The position numbers and the translations under genes were made by a program. DNA of 64,000 nt from the NCBI GenBank assembly GCA_022447665.1, contig JAKVAQ010000028.1, positions 1 through 64,000 of the forward strand, read 5' to 3'. Shown here piece after piece: positions 18,955 through 28,212 of this stretch. Position 1 is the first letter of the stretch; each line of letters starts with the position of its first letter. This stretch comes from Crocinitomicaceae bacterium. Lineage in GTDB: Bacteria; Bacteroidota; Bacteroidia; Flavobacteriales_D; Crocinitomicaceae. Below the pieces are notes generated by a model. That model saw only the letters and a list, made by a program, of their open reading frames with translations, was not told the DNA's origin and did no database searches.

Positions 18955-19719
18955 CTAGAAGAGGTAAGGAAATATTCGCTTCCTGTTTTTAGGATAATCT
19001 TCGAATTTCTCGTGATACCAATCATGATGATTTTTGGCCCTCGGTACAAGATTAGCAAAGGTCCAAACCGCAAACGTAAGTGCAGGTAAATTCCAAGCCA
19101 TAATGGCGAATCCGGTCCACTCCAGCACCTCACCAAAAAGGTTAGGAGAGGAAACGTATTTAAATAAAAAACCAGTGGGGATTTTGTATCCTGTTTCTCC
19201 CGGTTTACGGAGATTAATTAGGATATGATCTGACTGCCAATTAATGTACATTCCACCAATAAAAAGAGCAATACCCATGATGGTAGTAGGAGCTGTGAGC
19301 CATTCATTACCATATCTTTCTGGAGAACTAAGCTCGGCTAAAAAGTAACCATTTAATCCAGCATTCATAAGATTAAATAGAATGGCATTGAGCATTATGA
19401 CCAAGGGCATTTTCTTCTCGGTTGGCTTAATGCGAATCGGATAAATAATTGTGCGGTTAGCATAATGGAAAATCCAGAAAGAAAATAGAACCCACGCATA
19501 CCCAGTAAAGGAATTTGAGCCGAAAATTAAAAAGTAAGACATAATGGCTAGTGATGGAAACTCCATAATAATCCAAGCCCATTTATTGTTTACCATTGGT
19601 CCCCATGTTGTGGTGGTATGTCTTCCAAATGGTGCTGTTACAAAGAACATCACAACGTGCACTGCGATCGCAATACCCAACCAGAAATAGCAAATGATAT
19701 TGAACGTTTCTAAACTCAT
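18955..19719 (-). CDS. 3-oxo-5-alpha-steroid 4-dehydrogenase-like membrane reductase
   Basis: 254 aa with about six membrane helices. The C-terminal part is typical of the steroid 5-alpha-reductase/isoprenylcysteine methyltransferase superfamily: GETGYKIPTGFLFKYVSSPN, FGEVLEWTGFAIMAW and HHDWYHEKFEDYPKNRKRIF near the end, the NADPH/substrate-contacting region. The start is taken at MSLETFNII because its ATG overlaps the stop of the upstream SDR gene (ATGA). The substrate may be a steroid-like, polyprenyl or fatty-acyl enone; the sequence does not say. The coupling to an SDR suggests two sequential reductions/oxidations on one lipid. Confidence 0.85.
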   Translation of the reverse strand: MSLETFNIICYFWLGIAIAVHVVMFFVTAPFGRHTTTTWGPMVNNKWAWIIMEFPSLAIMSYFLIFGSNSFTGYAWVLFSFWIFHYANRTIIYPIRIKPTEKKMPLVIMLNAILFNLMNAGLNGYFLAELSSPERYGNEWLTAPTTIMGIALFIGGMYINWQSDHILINLRKPGETGYKIPTGFLFKYVSSPNLFGEVLEWTGFAIMAWNLPALTFAVWTFANLVPRAKNHHDWYHEKFEDYPKNRKRIFPYLF

Positions 19720-20690
19720 TCTTTCGCTTTTTGCCAATCAAAAAACTCTTTGATTGTATTTTTAATGGGAGAAGAATTTAATTTCAAATCCTTCTTTGCT
19801 TTTCTATTAATGATATTGGGATGGCCATTCTTTAAAGCCATGATAGATTCAGTTGTAAAAACTGGAGCACTTTGGGTAATCTTACCCCAAAATTTAACGA
19901 AGGGTAATAAGAACTTCATTACACCAAAGCTTAATCGAAACTTAGGCTTTCGTCTACCTGTGATTTCTTTTACAAAACCGGCAATTTCTTTAATCTCATA
20001 ATACTTATTGGTCAGAAAGTAGGCTTCGCCGTTTTGCCCATGTTCAATGGCGTTAATCATGGCATCGGCAACATCTTTAACGTTCACAAAATTGTACCCT
20101 CCGGGAGGTAAAACGGGAATCTTTCCTTTCTTCAAATCAAGAAGCGCCTTACCCATTTCGCTGGGTTTAAAATCATATTCACCAATAATACAACTTGGCC
20201 TTACAACACACCCATCAATATCTCCGTTTTTAAATGCTTTAAGCATGATTTGTTCTCCTACTGCTTTGCTATGATCATAGGCGAAATCATTATCTTGCTT
20301 ATAAGGTCGGTCTTCCTCCATAGGTTCATTGAGTGGAACTTCCATTACGGCATGTGTCGATGAAACATGGATAATCTTCTTTACTTCAGCATCAACAGCA
20401 CAGGCCAAAACCGTTTTAACCCCTTCGATATTCGTTTTTTTTACGCGACCATCTGGATCTCCGTGAATTGAAATAATAGCAGCACAATGAACAAGGAAAT
20501 CACAGCCCTTCAAAAATTCTTTCAAGAGTTCTTCATCCAAGATGCTACCTTGAAAGAGTTTTACATCTACTCCATGAAGCCCTCTTTTGTCTGAATTATA
20601 GAGCGCATTTACTTCATATCCTCGATGGATTAATTGGCGGCAAACCACATTGCCTAAATGTCCACTGGCTCCTGTTACGGCTACTCTCAT
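19716..20690 (-). CDS. NAD(P)-dependent epimerase / 3-beta-HSD-like SDR
   Basis: A 324-aa extended short-chain dehydrogenase. It has the Rossmann motif VTGASGHLG (residues 4-12), HCAA (NxAA-like) and YDHSK (catalytic YxxxK). Extended SDRs of this subgroup include 3-beta-hydroxysteroid dehydrogenases, dihydroflavonol reductases and sugar epimerases. It is translationally coupled (ATGA) to a 5-alpha-reductase-like membrane enzyme, which favours a role on an isoprenoid or steroid-like lipid rather than a sugar. It is the first gene of the two-gene operon. Confidence 0.85.
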   Translation of the reverse strand: MRVAVTGASGHLGNVVCRQLIHRGYEVNALYNSDKRGLHGVDVKLFQGSILDEELLKEFLKGCDFLVHCAAIISIHGDPDGRVKKTNIEGVKTVLACAVDAEVKKIIHVSSTHAVMEVPLNEPMEEDRPYKQDNDFAYDHSKAVGEQIMLKAFKNGDIDGCVVRPSCIIGEYDFKPSEMGKALLDLKKGKIPVLPPGGYNFVNVKDVADAMINAIEHGQNGEAYFLTNKYYEIKEIAGFVKEITGRRKPKFRLSFGVMKFLLPFVKFWGKITQSAPVFTTESIMALKNGHPNIINRKAKKDLKLNSSPIKNTIKEFFDWQKAKE

Positions 20691-20780
20691 TAGGAGATGC
20701 TTGATTTACTCTCGCTTCATAAAATTACGAAGGGAATTAGCACCTAAATTTAATGATTTATAGAGAACGGAGTCTTTCTA

Positions 20781-22355
20781 TTAAAACCTTCGGCTAAGAT
20801 GATCATTGGGCAACTCCTCTTTCAAAACCTCTAAATAGTTGCACCAGTCTTTTGCCAATTTCCCTTTGAGAACTCTAGGAAATTTATGTTGGGATCCATA
20901 TTTATCCTTAAGCTTAAGAAAATCATAGAATATTTTAGTCGGCAGTATATCAACCTTTATATCTTCCAAAGCAAACGAACGTTCTATATGATAATCAGTA
21001 TTCAACGATCTCAGTTTTTGATCCAGGTCGTATTTGAAGTTCAATGAATTAATTGGTGAATCGCAGGCAATGTACCAATGATGAATAAAATTTTCAGCAA
21101 CGGTTTGTTTTCCGCATACGGCAAACTCGTCAATAGTAATGCCCTTTTCTATGGATAACTCCGTAATTGCTTGGGTCATATTGTCTACAGATAAATGTTC
21201 TCCACAAAGGCTCAAAAAATGCTTGGTTCTTCCGGTGATCTTGAACTTTAATTTATTGAGATTAGAGAATTTAATGGTGTCTCCAATTAAGTATCTAAAT
21301 GCTCCTGAGTTTGTGCTAATGAGCAATGCATATTCAACGTTTTCATGAATCTCTGATAGTAAATAGGAGTCTTGGTAGTTTAATAGGTTTCCATCGTTAT
21401 CAAATGACTCAGAGTTAAAGGGAATGAATTCATAATAAATACCATTATTCAAAATTAACTCAAGTCCGTCCGAATCACAAGGTTGATAAGCGATAAACCC
21501 TTCTGAAGCCAAGTAAGTATCTAAGTATACAACACGTTCATCAAATAAGCTATTGAAATTTGAAATATAAGGGTCAAATGAAACACCGCCATGTATATAA
21601 AACTTTAAGTTTGGCCAAATGCTGAAGATGTCATCGGTTTCGTAATATTCATTAATTCTTTTAATCAACACTAATATCCAAGAAGGTACACCGCAGATAA
21701 TACCAATGTCCCATTTTGGAGCATTTCTTACTATTTCTTCTAGTTTTTCTTCCCAATCTTCAATTGCTCTGATTTTCTTGTTCGGTTTGGTAAATGGATT
21801 TAACCAACTCGGCACTCTTCCAGTCAAAATTCCACTTAAGTCTCCTTCTTTTTGATCTCTAATTTGGGAAAGGGCCGTACTACCGCCTACGCACAATACC
21901 TTTTTTGAATAAAAGTTTGAAGGCAGGTCCATTTTATTCAGCGTTAAGATTTGATTCAGGCATGTTTTCTTTATGCCTTTTATCATTTCTTCTGATACAG
22001 GAATTCTTTTGCTGGCTGAATTTGTTGTCCCTGAAGTTAATGCGAAGTTCGAGATTTTTCCAGGCCACGAAACATCTTTTACACCATTTAATGTCTTGTG
22101 CCAAAACTTCTGGAACATATAATCATATTGGAAAATTGGAACCCTGTTTCTAAATTCTTGTCGCGGGTCGTCTGATTTTAATATTTCTTCAAAATCATAG
22201 GTGGTTCCAAATTCGGTGTTTTGAGCTTTTCCCAGTAAATCAGTTAATGTTCGAAGTTGTTGTTGATCAGCATCCCCCTGATTTAGTTGGTTTTTGTTCT
22301 TTTTGTTCTCGGCAATCTTACTTGCCCCTTTGATAAGATTTCCTAGTATTGACAT
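20781..22355 (-). CDS. GH3 auxin-responsive promoter family protein (acyl-adenylating enzyme)
   Basis: 524 aa from MSILGNLIKGASKI. The GH3 family belongs to the ANL adenylating superfamily; plant members join amino acids to jasmonate or auxin. Visible features are FALTSGTTNSASKRIPVSE (ATP P-loop-like motif, about 105-125), LDTYLASEGFIAYQP (second ATP motif), FRYLIGDTIKF and KITGRTKHFLSLCGEHLS. It therefore probably makes an acyl-adenylate and an amide or thioester. The bacterial substrate is unknown. A TTG codon six codons upstream lies inside the -7 box, so the ATG at 22355 is the start. Confidence 0.87.
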   Translation of the reverse strand: MSILGNLIKGASKIAENKKNKNQLNQGDADQQQLRTLTDLLGKAQNTEFGTTYDFEEILKSDDPRQEFRNRVPIFQYDYMFQKFWHKTLNGVKDVSWPGKISNFALTSGTTNSASKRIPVSEEMIKGIKKTCLNQILTLNKMDLPSNFYSKKVLCVGGSTALSQIRDQKEGDLSGILTGRVPSWLNPFTKPNKKIRAIEDWEEKLEEIVRNAPKWDIGIICGVPSWILVLIKRINEYYETDDIFSIWPNLKFYIHGGVSFDPYISNFNSLFDERVVYLDTYLASEGFIAYQPCDSDGLELILNNGIYYEFIPFNSESFDNDGNLLNYQDSYLLSEIHENVEYALLISTNSGAFRYLIGDTIKFSNLNKLKFKITGRTKHFLSLCGEHLSVDNMTQAITELSIEKGITIDEFAVCGKQTVAENFIHHWYIACDSPINSLNFKYDLDQKLRSLNTDYHIERSFALEDIKVDILPTKIFYDFLKLKDKYGSQHKFPRVLKGKLAKDWCNYLEVLKEELPNDHLSRRF

Positions 22356-22370
22356 CACTTCAGGTTTTCC

Positions 22371-22378
22371 CAAAGTTA
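22371..22378 (-). promoter_or_regulatory. -7 promoter box TAACTTTG
   Basis: CAAAGTTA on the plus strand, an exact TAnnTTTG on the minus strand, 15 nt before the ATG of the GH3-family gene. It fixes the start at 22355. Confidence 0.6.
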
Positions 22379-22443
22379 TGGAGGTCAGAGCGTAAGCCTC
22401 TTTCTAAAAAATTAATTTAAGATTATGAAAATAAGGCGAAGAC

Positions 22444-23454
22444 TTAACGCTGCCATAACCTATCTCCTTCAAGATCAAGGTTAGTAGGGGAGTTATTCGT
22501 AAATAGTTGTCCAGTTCCCAAGCCTTGAGGCATTGGATTTCCTTTTGAATAAGTGTACTGAGCCAAAGCTTTTAGTCCAACATTACTTTCTAAAGCTGAG
22601 GTTATCCACCAGCCGATATTTTTCTTTTCTGCTAACTCAATCCATTCATCACTTGCCGTAAATCCGCCCACTAAACTAGGTTTAAGGATAATGAATTGCG
22701 GTTGAATAGTTTCCAATAATTGTTCTTTTGTTTTACGCTCTGTAACCCCTATTAATTCTTCATCTAAGGCAATCGGAAATGGTGTTTCACTACAGAGTTT
22801 TTTCATTTCATCCCATTGGCCCTGTCTTATGGGTTGCTCAATCGAATGAAGATCAAATACCGAAAGCGCATGAAGTTTATCGAGAGCATCTTCTGGTGAA
22901 AAAGCACCGTTAGCATCTACACGTAATTCAATTTGATTTTTATCGAACTTCTTTCTTATTGATTTTAAAATTCCTAATTCGGCTTCAAAATCTATGGCCC
23001 CAATTTTCATTTTAATGCACTTGAACCCTAGCTCAAGTTTTTGCTGAAGTTGCTCAAGCATAAACTCTTCACTTCCCATCCAAATCAACCCATTGATTAG
23101 AATTGAATCTTTTCCTTGTGAAAAATGATTATCAAAATATTGCTCATTTCCTCCATTTTTTAAATCAAATAAGGCCATTTCTAAGCCAAACCTTATGGAA
23201 GGATAGTCGTTTAAATCTTCTAATTTTAGTGTATCAATTTCATTACAGAAATTTTCGAGTTTTTTCTCGTATTCCTCATTCCATTCAGGATTAAGTGTCT
23301 TAATTATACTCGCCTCGCCAGTACCTTTCTGATTTGGGTTTTCATCATCCCACACCTTTATGATCCAACTATCTTTTGTTGTTAGAATGCCACGTGATGT
23401 TCCACTAGGACGTTTAAATTCGAGTGTATGTTTTTTAAATGAGGCTTTTAGCAT
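22444..23454 (-). CDS. menC: o-succinylbenzoate synthase
   Basis: 336 aa, enolase superfamily. MenC dehydrates SHCHC to o-succinylbenzoate in menaquinone synthesis. The N-terminal capping domain starts LKASFKKHTLEFKRPSGTSR, typical for Bacteroidota MenC. The barrel carries KMK (Lys148/150), RVDANG (Asp180), EQP (Glu206), LDEE (Asp231) and LKPSLVGG (Lys258), matching the metal ligands and acid/base lysines. A dipeptide epimerase is the alternative, but the N-terminus favours MenC. No other men gene is near. It lies 88 bp upstream of the GH3-family gene on the same strand, though that gene has its own promoter box. Confidence 0.85.
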   Translation of the reverse strand: MLKASFKKHTLEFKRPSGTSRGILTTKDSWIIKVWDDENPNQKGTGEASIIKTLNPEWNEEYEKKLENFCNEIDTLKLEDLNDYPSIRFGLEMALFDLKNGGNEQYFDNHFSQGKDSILINGLIWMGSEEFMLEQLQQKLELGFKCIKMKIGAIDFEAELGILKSIRKKFDKNQIELRVDANGAFSPEDALDKLHALSVFDLHSIEQPIRQGQWDEMKKLCSETPFPIALDEELIGVTERKTKEQLLETIQPQFIILKPSLVGGFTASDEWIELAEKKNIGWWITSALESNVGLKALAQYTYSKGNPMPQGLGTGQLFTNNSPTNLDLEGDRLWQR

Positions 23455-23544
23455 TGAAGTTCTAACAATATTAATTCACAAAGGTTGTTGAAATATTTCA
23501 CTTTTACCTTTAGAAGAGGGTAGAGTTTGTTGTAAATTTACAGG

Positions 23545-24165
23545 GTGAATATTCCGTCGAAAAATCTCGAAGAACTTGTAGAACATTTTTCCTCCCTCCC
23601 AGGGATTGGTAAGAAAACTGCCTTGAGACTTGTTTTAAATCTTTTAAAAAGAGAAGAAGAGGAGTTGCAGAACTTTGCTTCGGCTCTCGGAGAGATTAAG
23701 TCGAAAATATCAGCGTGTAAAACATGCGGTAATATTACCGATGCTGATGAATGTGAGATTTGTACGAATCATTCCAGAAGGAGGAATACTATATGTGTAG
23801 TAGAGGATATTAGGGATATCATGGCATTAGAATCCACTCAACAGTATTTTGGTCTATACCACGTGTTAGGTGGGGTTATCTCCCCAATGGATGGTATCGG
23901 TCCAGCCGATTTGAATATTGATAAGCTTCTTGAGCGTGCTCAAAAGGAGGAGGTTACGGAGATTATTCTTGCACTTTCCGCTTCAATGGAAGGTGATACT
24001 ACGAATTTCTATTTGTACAGAAAACTTGCAGATTTCCCTGTTGAGGTAACTACCCTATCGAGAGGTGTTGCTGTGGGTACCGAATTACATTATGTGGATG
24101 AGTTAACACTCGGAAGATCAATCGTAAATAGAATGCCTTTTGATATGAACCTGACACGTAAATAA
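23545..24165 (+). CDS. recR: recombination mediator RecR
   Basis: 206 aa, full length. It has the helix-hairpin-helix LPGIGKKTALRL, the zinc finger CKTCGNITDADECEIC, and the Toprim domain (ICVVEDIRDIMALE, YHVLGGVISPMDGIGP, EIILALSASMEGDTT). RecR works with RecF/RecO to load RecA at gaps and ends. It starts with GTG, since no ATG lies nearby and the NIPSKNLEELVEHFSSLPGIG N-terminus is complete. It is divergent from menC and convergent with a broken membrane gene. Confidence 0.95.
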   Translation: MNIPSKNLEELVEHFSSLPGIGKKTALRLVLNLLKREEEELQNFASALGEIKSKISACKTCGNITDADECEICTNHSRRRNTICVVEDIRDIMALESTQQYFGLYHVLGGVISPMDGIGPADLNIDKLLERAQKEEVTEIILALSASMEGDTTNFYLYRKLADFPVEVTTLSRGVAVGTELHYVDELTLGRSIVNRMPFDMNLTRK

Positions 24166-24166
24166 T

Positions 24167-24795
24167 CTAATTCTTATATGACTTCGGCTTAAATGACTTA
24201 TGAATGAAGTCGTAGACAAGAAATATTAAGAGCGTTGAAAGTCCGATCGTCTCATAATTCAAGTCAAATTCGTTAGACTGAAGTAACAAACTTATTAACG
24301 GAACAAAAAATGATAAGCCTGCAATAATAAATTGTTGAATAGAATATCTAGTAGCAATTTTCGGAGCTTCCCTTAAGGACTTACGCGTTTGAACTCCACT
24401 AAAGAATTCATTAAAAATTACGACATGCAGAGGTAGTGCAAATAAGAAGTTATCTCTAAAAGGTGCTGTCGAAAAGCAGTTTTTTCGAAGTACATTTCAT
24501 TAAATGGAATATAGCCAAGTACGTCTGCACGTGAAGAGTTGTTAACTAAAAACACCATGAAAATAGAGTAGAAGCCTATTACAAGTATTTGCACAACGCT
24601 AAATCCTAGAACTGATTTCAATTCACCATTTTTAAGTTTTGCATAGGTCATTATTGTATTTGGGAGCTTTGGAATCTGTAATAGAAAAATGTAAAAGAGA
24701 ATTCCCGAAAGATTCCACTCATAGAGCCAAAACCCTAGAAGAGTAATACTACTCGTAATGATAAAGACGAAGTATCCCTTTGTTAAAAGACTCAT
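24167..24795 (-). pseudogene. multi-pass membrane protein, frameshifted
   Basis: The first 115 or so codons from the ATG at 24795 encode three or four membrane helices (GYFVFIITSSITLLGFWLYE, VVQILVIGFYSIFMVF). At an A6 run (T6 at 24480-24485) the frame shifts. Adding one A continues into STAPFRDNFLFALPLHVVIF, then QQFIIAGLSFFVPLISLLL and STLLIFLVYDFIHKS, ending with TAG at 24167. The restored protein is 209 aa with about six helices. The family is not recognised. It converges with recR one base after its stop. Confidence 0.7.
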
Positions 24796-24866
24796 TTCAT
24801 ACTCAAAGTAGTTAATTTCATTGGAATCTGGAAGACAGAACTAAACTACTTTACTTCCCGCAATTA

Positions 24867-25455
24867 TTAATGTAAAAAGGAATAGATGAGCTCAGGGGTA
24901 GTGATTTCATCATTGTTTATGGCGTTTACGATGTCGGGACAATCTTCAAAGTATACACTCAGCCTCTTTTTTTATTCCGAAAATACCTTGGGTAACTCTG
25001 GCCATTGTACTTCTGCAGGGGATATGAAAAAAGGGAACGATTATTATGTCGTCGTTATCTTCATCAATTCCAATTCTTTGGTAATAGGTGAGTTTCGTGG
25101 ATCGTTCTACTACCTTATAAAACTCTCATTGAGAGGATTCATCTATGGCATGTGTGATTTTTAATTTATCGACCCTGGTTGAAACGGCCAATGATATATA
25201 GTGTTCGTTATTAATTCCGTATCCCAAAATTTCATTTGGTCCGAATCTTTTCTTGAAGATGAAACGTTCGGATTTAAAAATAACCGGTAGAGTAGAGGTT
25301 CTTATTATTTGATTTCGATACACACGAATTTGCCCGAATATGGTATCTTGATTTTGATCTATTACATATCCAGATTGAAACTTTGCATCCTGAGCATATG
25401 GAATATTACTTCCAACTATAGCTAGAAAAAATACTGTTAGAATGCCCCTTCTCAT
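24867..25455 (-). pseudogene. secreted protein broken by TGA and a frameshift
   Basis: Signal peptide MRRGILTVFFLAIVGSNIPY from the ATG at 25455. It is followed by GYVIDQNQDTIFGQIRVYRN, which resembles a common secreted Bacteroidota family that opens with a strand-turn-strand GDTIxG motif. A TGA at 25126-25128 interrupts it. The same frame continues as EFYKVVERSTKLTYYQRIGI, and at an A7 run (T7 at 24967-24973) a one-base loss leads to RLSVYFEDCPDIVNAINN and the natural end at 24867. The restored length is about 195 codons. Longer starts (to 25551) run into trxB and its terminator and are not credible. Confidence 0.65.
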
Positions 25456-25468
25456 TAGTTTATAAGCG

Positions 25469-25497
25469 AAAAAAGCCCTCACAAGTTGTGAAGGCTT
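25469..25497 (-). terminator. intrinsic terminator of trxB
   Basis: On the minus strand AAGCCTTCACA and TGTGAGGGCTT form an 11-bp stem (one wobble pair) with a 3-nt loop, followed by a T-run. It begins 20 bp after the trxB stop. Confidence 0.85.
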
Positions 25498-25516
25498 CTC
25501 CATATCTAATTCGATT

Positions 25517-26476
25517 TTAATGTCCTTTTGCAGCAAGATATCTTTCCGCATCTAATGCTGCCATACAGCCTGTTCCAGCGGCTGTAACTGCTTGCCTGTA
25601 AGTAAAGTCTGCAGCATCACCTGCAACGAAAACACCGTCTACATTTGTTTTTGAGGTTCCCGCTTCTGCGTATTTAATATATCCCGTATCATGACAATCA
25701 ATATATTCAGCGAATACATCTGTATTTGGTTTATGACCAATGGCTACGAAGAAACCTGTACAAGGAATTTCTGATGTTTCACCCGTTACGTTGTTCTTCA
25801 CGCGAACTCCAGTTACACCAGCACCATCACCTAATACTTCTTCTGTTTCAGTATTGTAAAGAATTTCAATGTTTTCAGTGTCTTTCACACGTTGTGCCAT
25901 AATCTTAGAGGCTCTAAACTCGTCTCTACGAACAAGCATCGTAACTTTGGTACAAAGCTTTGAAAGATAGTGTGCCTCTTCACATGCCGAATCACCAGCA
26001 CCAACAATCACCGTTTCTTGTCCTTTGTAAAAGAATCCATCACAAACAGCACAAGCGGATACTCCACCGCCCATTTCCAAATATTTCTGCTCTGACTCTA
26101 ATCCTAAATACTTGGCAGAAGCACCAGTCGCAATGATTACAGTCCCACATAAAAGCTCTTTCGTTCCATCAACGCGAACTTTATGCCCTCCATCAGGATC
26201 TGAAAAATCTACGTGATCAACCCATCCAAAGCGAACATCAGTACCAAATCTTTCTGCTTGTTGTTGAAGTTCAACCATCATTGCTGGTCCAGTAATTCCT
26301 GAGGGGTATCCTGGGAAGTTTTCTACTTCATTCGTAGTAGTTAGCTGACCACCTGGTTGTTGCCCTTGGTATAGTACCGGTTCCATATTTGCTCTAGCCG
26401 CATAAATAGCCGCAGTATAACCTGCAGGGCCAGATCCAATAATTAAGCATTTGATTTTTTCTACTGTATCGCTCAT
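25517..26476 (-). CDS. trxB: thioredoxin reductase
   Basis: 319 aa. It has the FAD-binding GSGPAGYTAAIYAARA near the N-terminus, the redox centre CAVC (Cys142-Cys145), the NADPH-binding GAGDSACEEAHYLSK and the C-terminal FAD motif GVFVAGDAADF. It reduces thioredoxin with NADPH. It is monocistronic, with its own promoter box and terminator. Confidence 0.95.
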   Translation of the reverse strand: MSDTVEKIKCLIIGSGPAGYTAAIYAARANMEPVLYQGQQPGGQLTTTNEVENFPGYPSGITGPAMMVELQQQAERFGTDVRFGWVDHVDFSDPDGGHKVRVDGTKELLCGTVIIATGASAKYLGLESEQKYLEMGGGVSACAVCDGFFYKGQETVIVGAGDSACEEAHYLSKLCTKVTMLVRRDEFRASKIMAQRVKDTENIEILYNTETEEVLGDGAGVTGVRVKNNVTGETSEIPCTGFFVAIGHKPNTDVFAEYIDCHDTGYIKYAEAGTSKTNVDGVFVAGDAADFTYRQAVTAAGTGCMAALDAERYLAAKGH

Positions 26477-26494
26477 GTTAGATTTTCTTTAAAA

Positions 26495-26502
26495 CAAAGT
26501 TA
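26495..26502 (-). promoter_or_regulatory. -7 promoter box TAACTTTG (trxB)
   Basis: CAAAGTTA on the plus strand reads TAACTTTG on the minus strand, 18 nt before the trxB ATG. Confidence 0.6.
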
Positions 26503-26611
26503 TAATTATTGGAGGTCCATTTTTCGATTTTCTTACAGATTTTTTCATCTTTTTATTCGTCAGGATTTCAAGAATAAGCCTCCTATATTTTTTTATGTAG
26601 AAATAAGGTAG

Positions 26612-26619
26612 TACTTTTG
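26612..26619 (+). promoter_or_regulatory. -7 promoter box TACTTTTG
   Basis: TAnnTTTG match 23 nt before the ATG of the helicase gene at 26643. Confidence 0.55.
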
Positions 26620-26642
26620 CGGCGATAAAAACCCGTGTACCA

Positions 26643-28154
26643 ATGATTGACGAAAGTCTTTTCAAGAAAAAAGAATTATATCCTTTTCAGAAAGAGATTG
26701 TAAATCAGATTATTGGCAAATTCAATAAAGAAGGAGCCGATTTCAACCTACTTTTTCAACTTCCTACGGGTGGAGGGAAAACTGTTATTTTCTCAAATAT
26801 TGCTAGAGAGTATATTCAACGTACAAAAAGAAAGGTTCTAATTCTGACCCATAGAATTGAACTTTGTGTGCAAACTTCAAAGCAATTAGGTGCATTAGGT
26901 ATTCAAAACAAGGTGATCAACAGTTTGGTGAAAGAATTGGACGATCAATCTCAATTTCAATCATTCACAGCAATGGTTGAAACCCTGAATAACCGTTTGC
27001 AAGATGATGCAAAGTTCATTCAAGATGTAGGCCTGGTAATTGTTGATGAGGCACATAATAACTCATTTAGAAAAATATTCCAATACTTTAAAGAGGCCAA
27101 TATTCTTGGTGTTACTGCAACTCCTTTGAGTTCAAATAAAGCATTGCCGCTTAAGGATAATTATGATGAGTTGATTGTAGGGCACAGCATCAAAGCCCTA
27201 ATTGAGGAAGGGTATTTATCGAATGCTGAGACCTATACTTACGATGTAAACCTTCACGGATTAAAGGTGGGAATTAACGGGGATTTTACCATTAGTTCTT
27301 CAGAAAAAGTATACAGCAATTACTTCATGCAAGAGAAGCTTCTTTTTGCTTACGAGGAAATTAGTGTAGGAAAGAAAACTTTAATCTTTAACGCTGGTAT
27401 TGATACTTCGAAAGGTGTATATGACCTATTCAAAAGACATAATTATCCTATTCGTCATCTAGACAGTACTTTCTCTGATACCGATAGAAAAGATATTCTA
27501 GCTTGGTTTAAGAATACTAAAGGAGCAATACTTACTTCGGTGGGTATTTTGACAACTGGATTTGATGAACCGACTGTAGAAACGATAATTCTAAATAGGG
27601 CTACTCGTTCACTTACGCTTTATCACCAGATGATTGGTAGAGGCTCTCGTAAGCTTGTAAATAAGGATGTGTTTACCGTATTAGATTTAGGAAATAACGT
27701 AAGACGCTTTGGTTACTGGCAAGAGTTTATCAATTGGCAAGATGCTTTCCAATATCCTGATAGATTTTTAGAGTCGAGACTAAACGAGGAAGACGATTTA
27801 ACGTTCGAGGCGGACTACGAACTTCCGAGAGACTTAAAAGCAAAGCTTAAACACCCGGAAAAACTAGAAGAGTTCTCTATGAAGGATGTTTATGACAAGT
27901 GCATCGATGATGGCTTAAAAGGAAAAGATGCCGTTGACATTTCAATGGATAATCACTTTGAGGTTGTTGCTGAAAATTCAGAAGATATGTTTGATGGACT
28001 TCTTCTCTTACAGGATCTTCAAGACGATATTGAACGCAGGCTAAAACACTATACAAAGTGTATTACTAAGGCTACTGATTCATATTTGAACTGGTTAAAA
28101 GAAACTTATAATCGCCAGTTATCTCAAAGGATTAGAGCAGAATTACCAGATTAG
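26643..28154 (+). CDS. DEAD/DEAH-box superfamily 2 helicase
   Basis: 503 aa. It has a Q-like start (LYPFQKEIVNQI), motif I LPTGGGKT, motif II VDEAH, motif III GVTATP, and in the second RecA domain LTTGFDEP (motif V) and QMIGRGSR (motif VI). The overall form is that of RAD25/SSL2-like helicases (COG1061) with a ~130-residue C-terminal extension ending in RAELPD. It probably acts on DNA or RNA in repair; no nuclease domain is visible. It is the only gene of its unit, with a good -7 box. There is no defence island around it, so a housekeeping role is more likely. Confidence 0.88.
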   Translation: MIDESLFKKKELYPFQKEIVNQIIGKFNKEGADFNLLFQLPTGGGKTVIFSNIAREYIQRTKRKVLILTHRIELCVQTSKQLGALGIQNKVINSLVKELDDQSQFQSFTAMVETLNNRLQDDAKFIQDVGLVIVDEAHNNSFRKIFQYFKEANILGVTATPLSSNKALPLKDNYDELIVGHSIKALIEEGYLSNAETYTYDVNLHGLKVGINGDFTISSSEKVYSNYFMQEKLLFAYEEISVGKKTLIFNAGIDTSKGVYDLFKRHNYPIRHLDSTFSDTDRKDILAWFKNTKGAILTSVGILTTGFDEPTVETIILNRATRSLTLYHQMIGRGSRKLVNKDVFTVLDLGNNVRRFGYWQEFINWQDAFQYPDRFLESRLNEEDDLTFEADYELPRDLKAKLKHPEKLEEFSMKDVYDKCIDDGLKGKDAVDISMDNHFEVVAENSEDMFDGLLLLQDLQDDIERRLKHYTKCITKATDSYLNWLKETYNRQLSQRIRAELPD

Positions 28155-28212
28155 TATGTTGACCTAAGGGTTACTTTTTTTTCTATCCAACATTAAGTTT
28201 AAAATGTCGGAT

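Noticed and set aside
22356-22373. TTG start for the GH3-family gene
   Set aside because: The TTG is part of the TAACTTTG promoter box; the ATG at 22355 is preferred.
24886-25164. 92-codon plus-strand frame
   Set aside because: It is the complement of the broken secreted gene on the minus strand, whose signal peptide and family pattern are clear.
25456-25551. Longer start for the broken secreted protein
   Set aside because: It would run through the trxB terminator and into trxB; the signal peptide starts at 25455.
26643-28154. Helicase as part of a phage-defence system
   Set aside because: No nuclease, methylase, or other defence gene is adjacent; the helicase stands alone with housekeeping neighbours.
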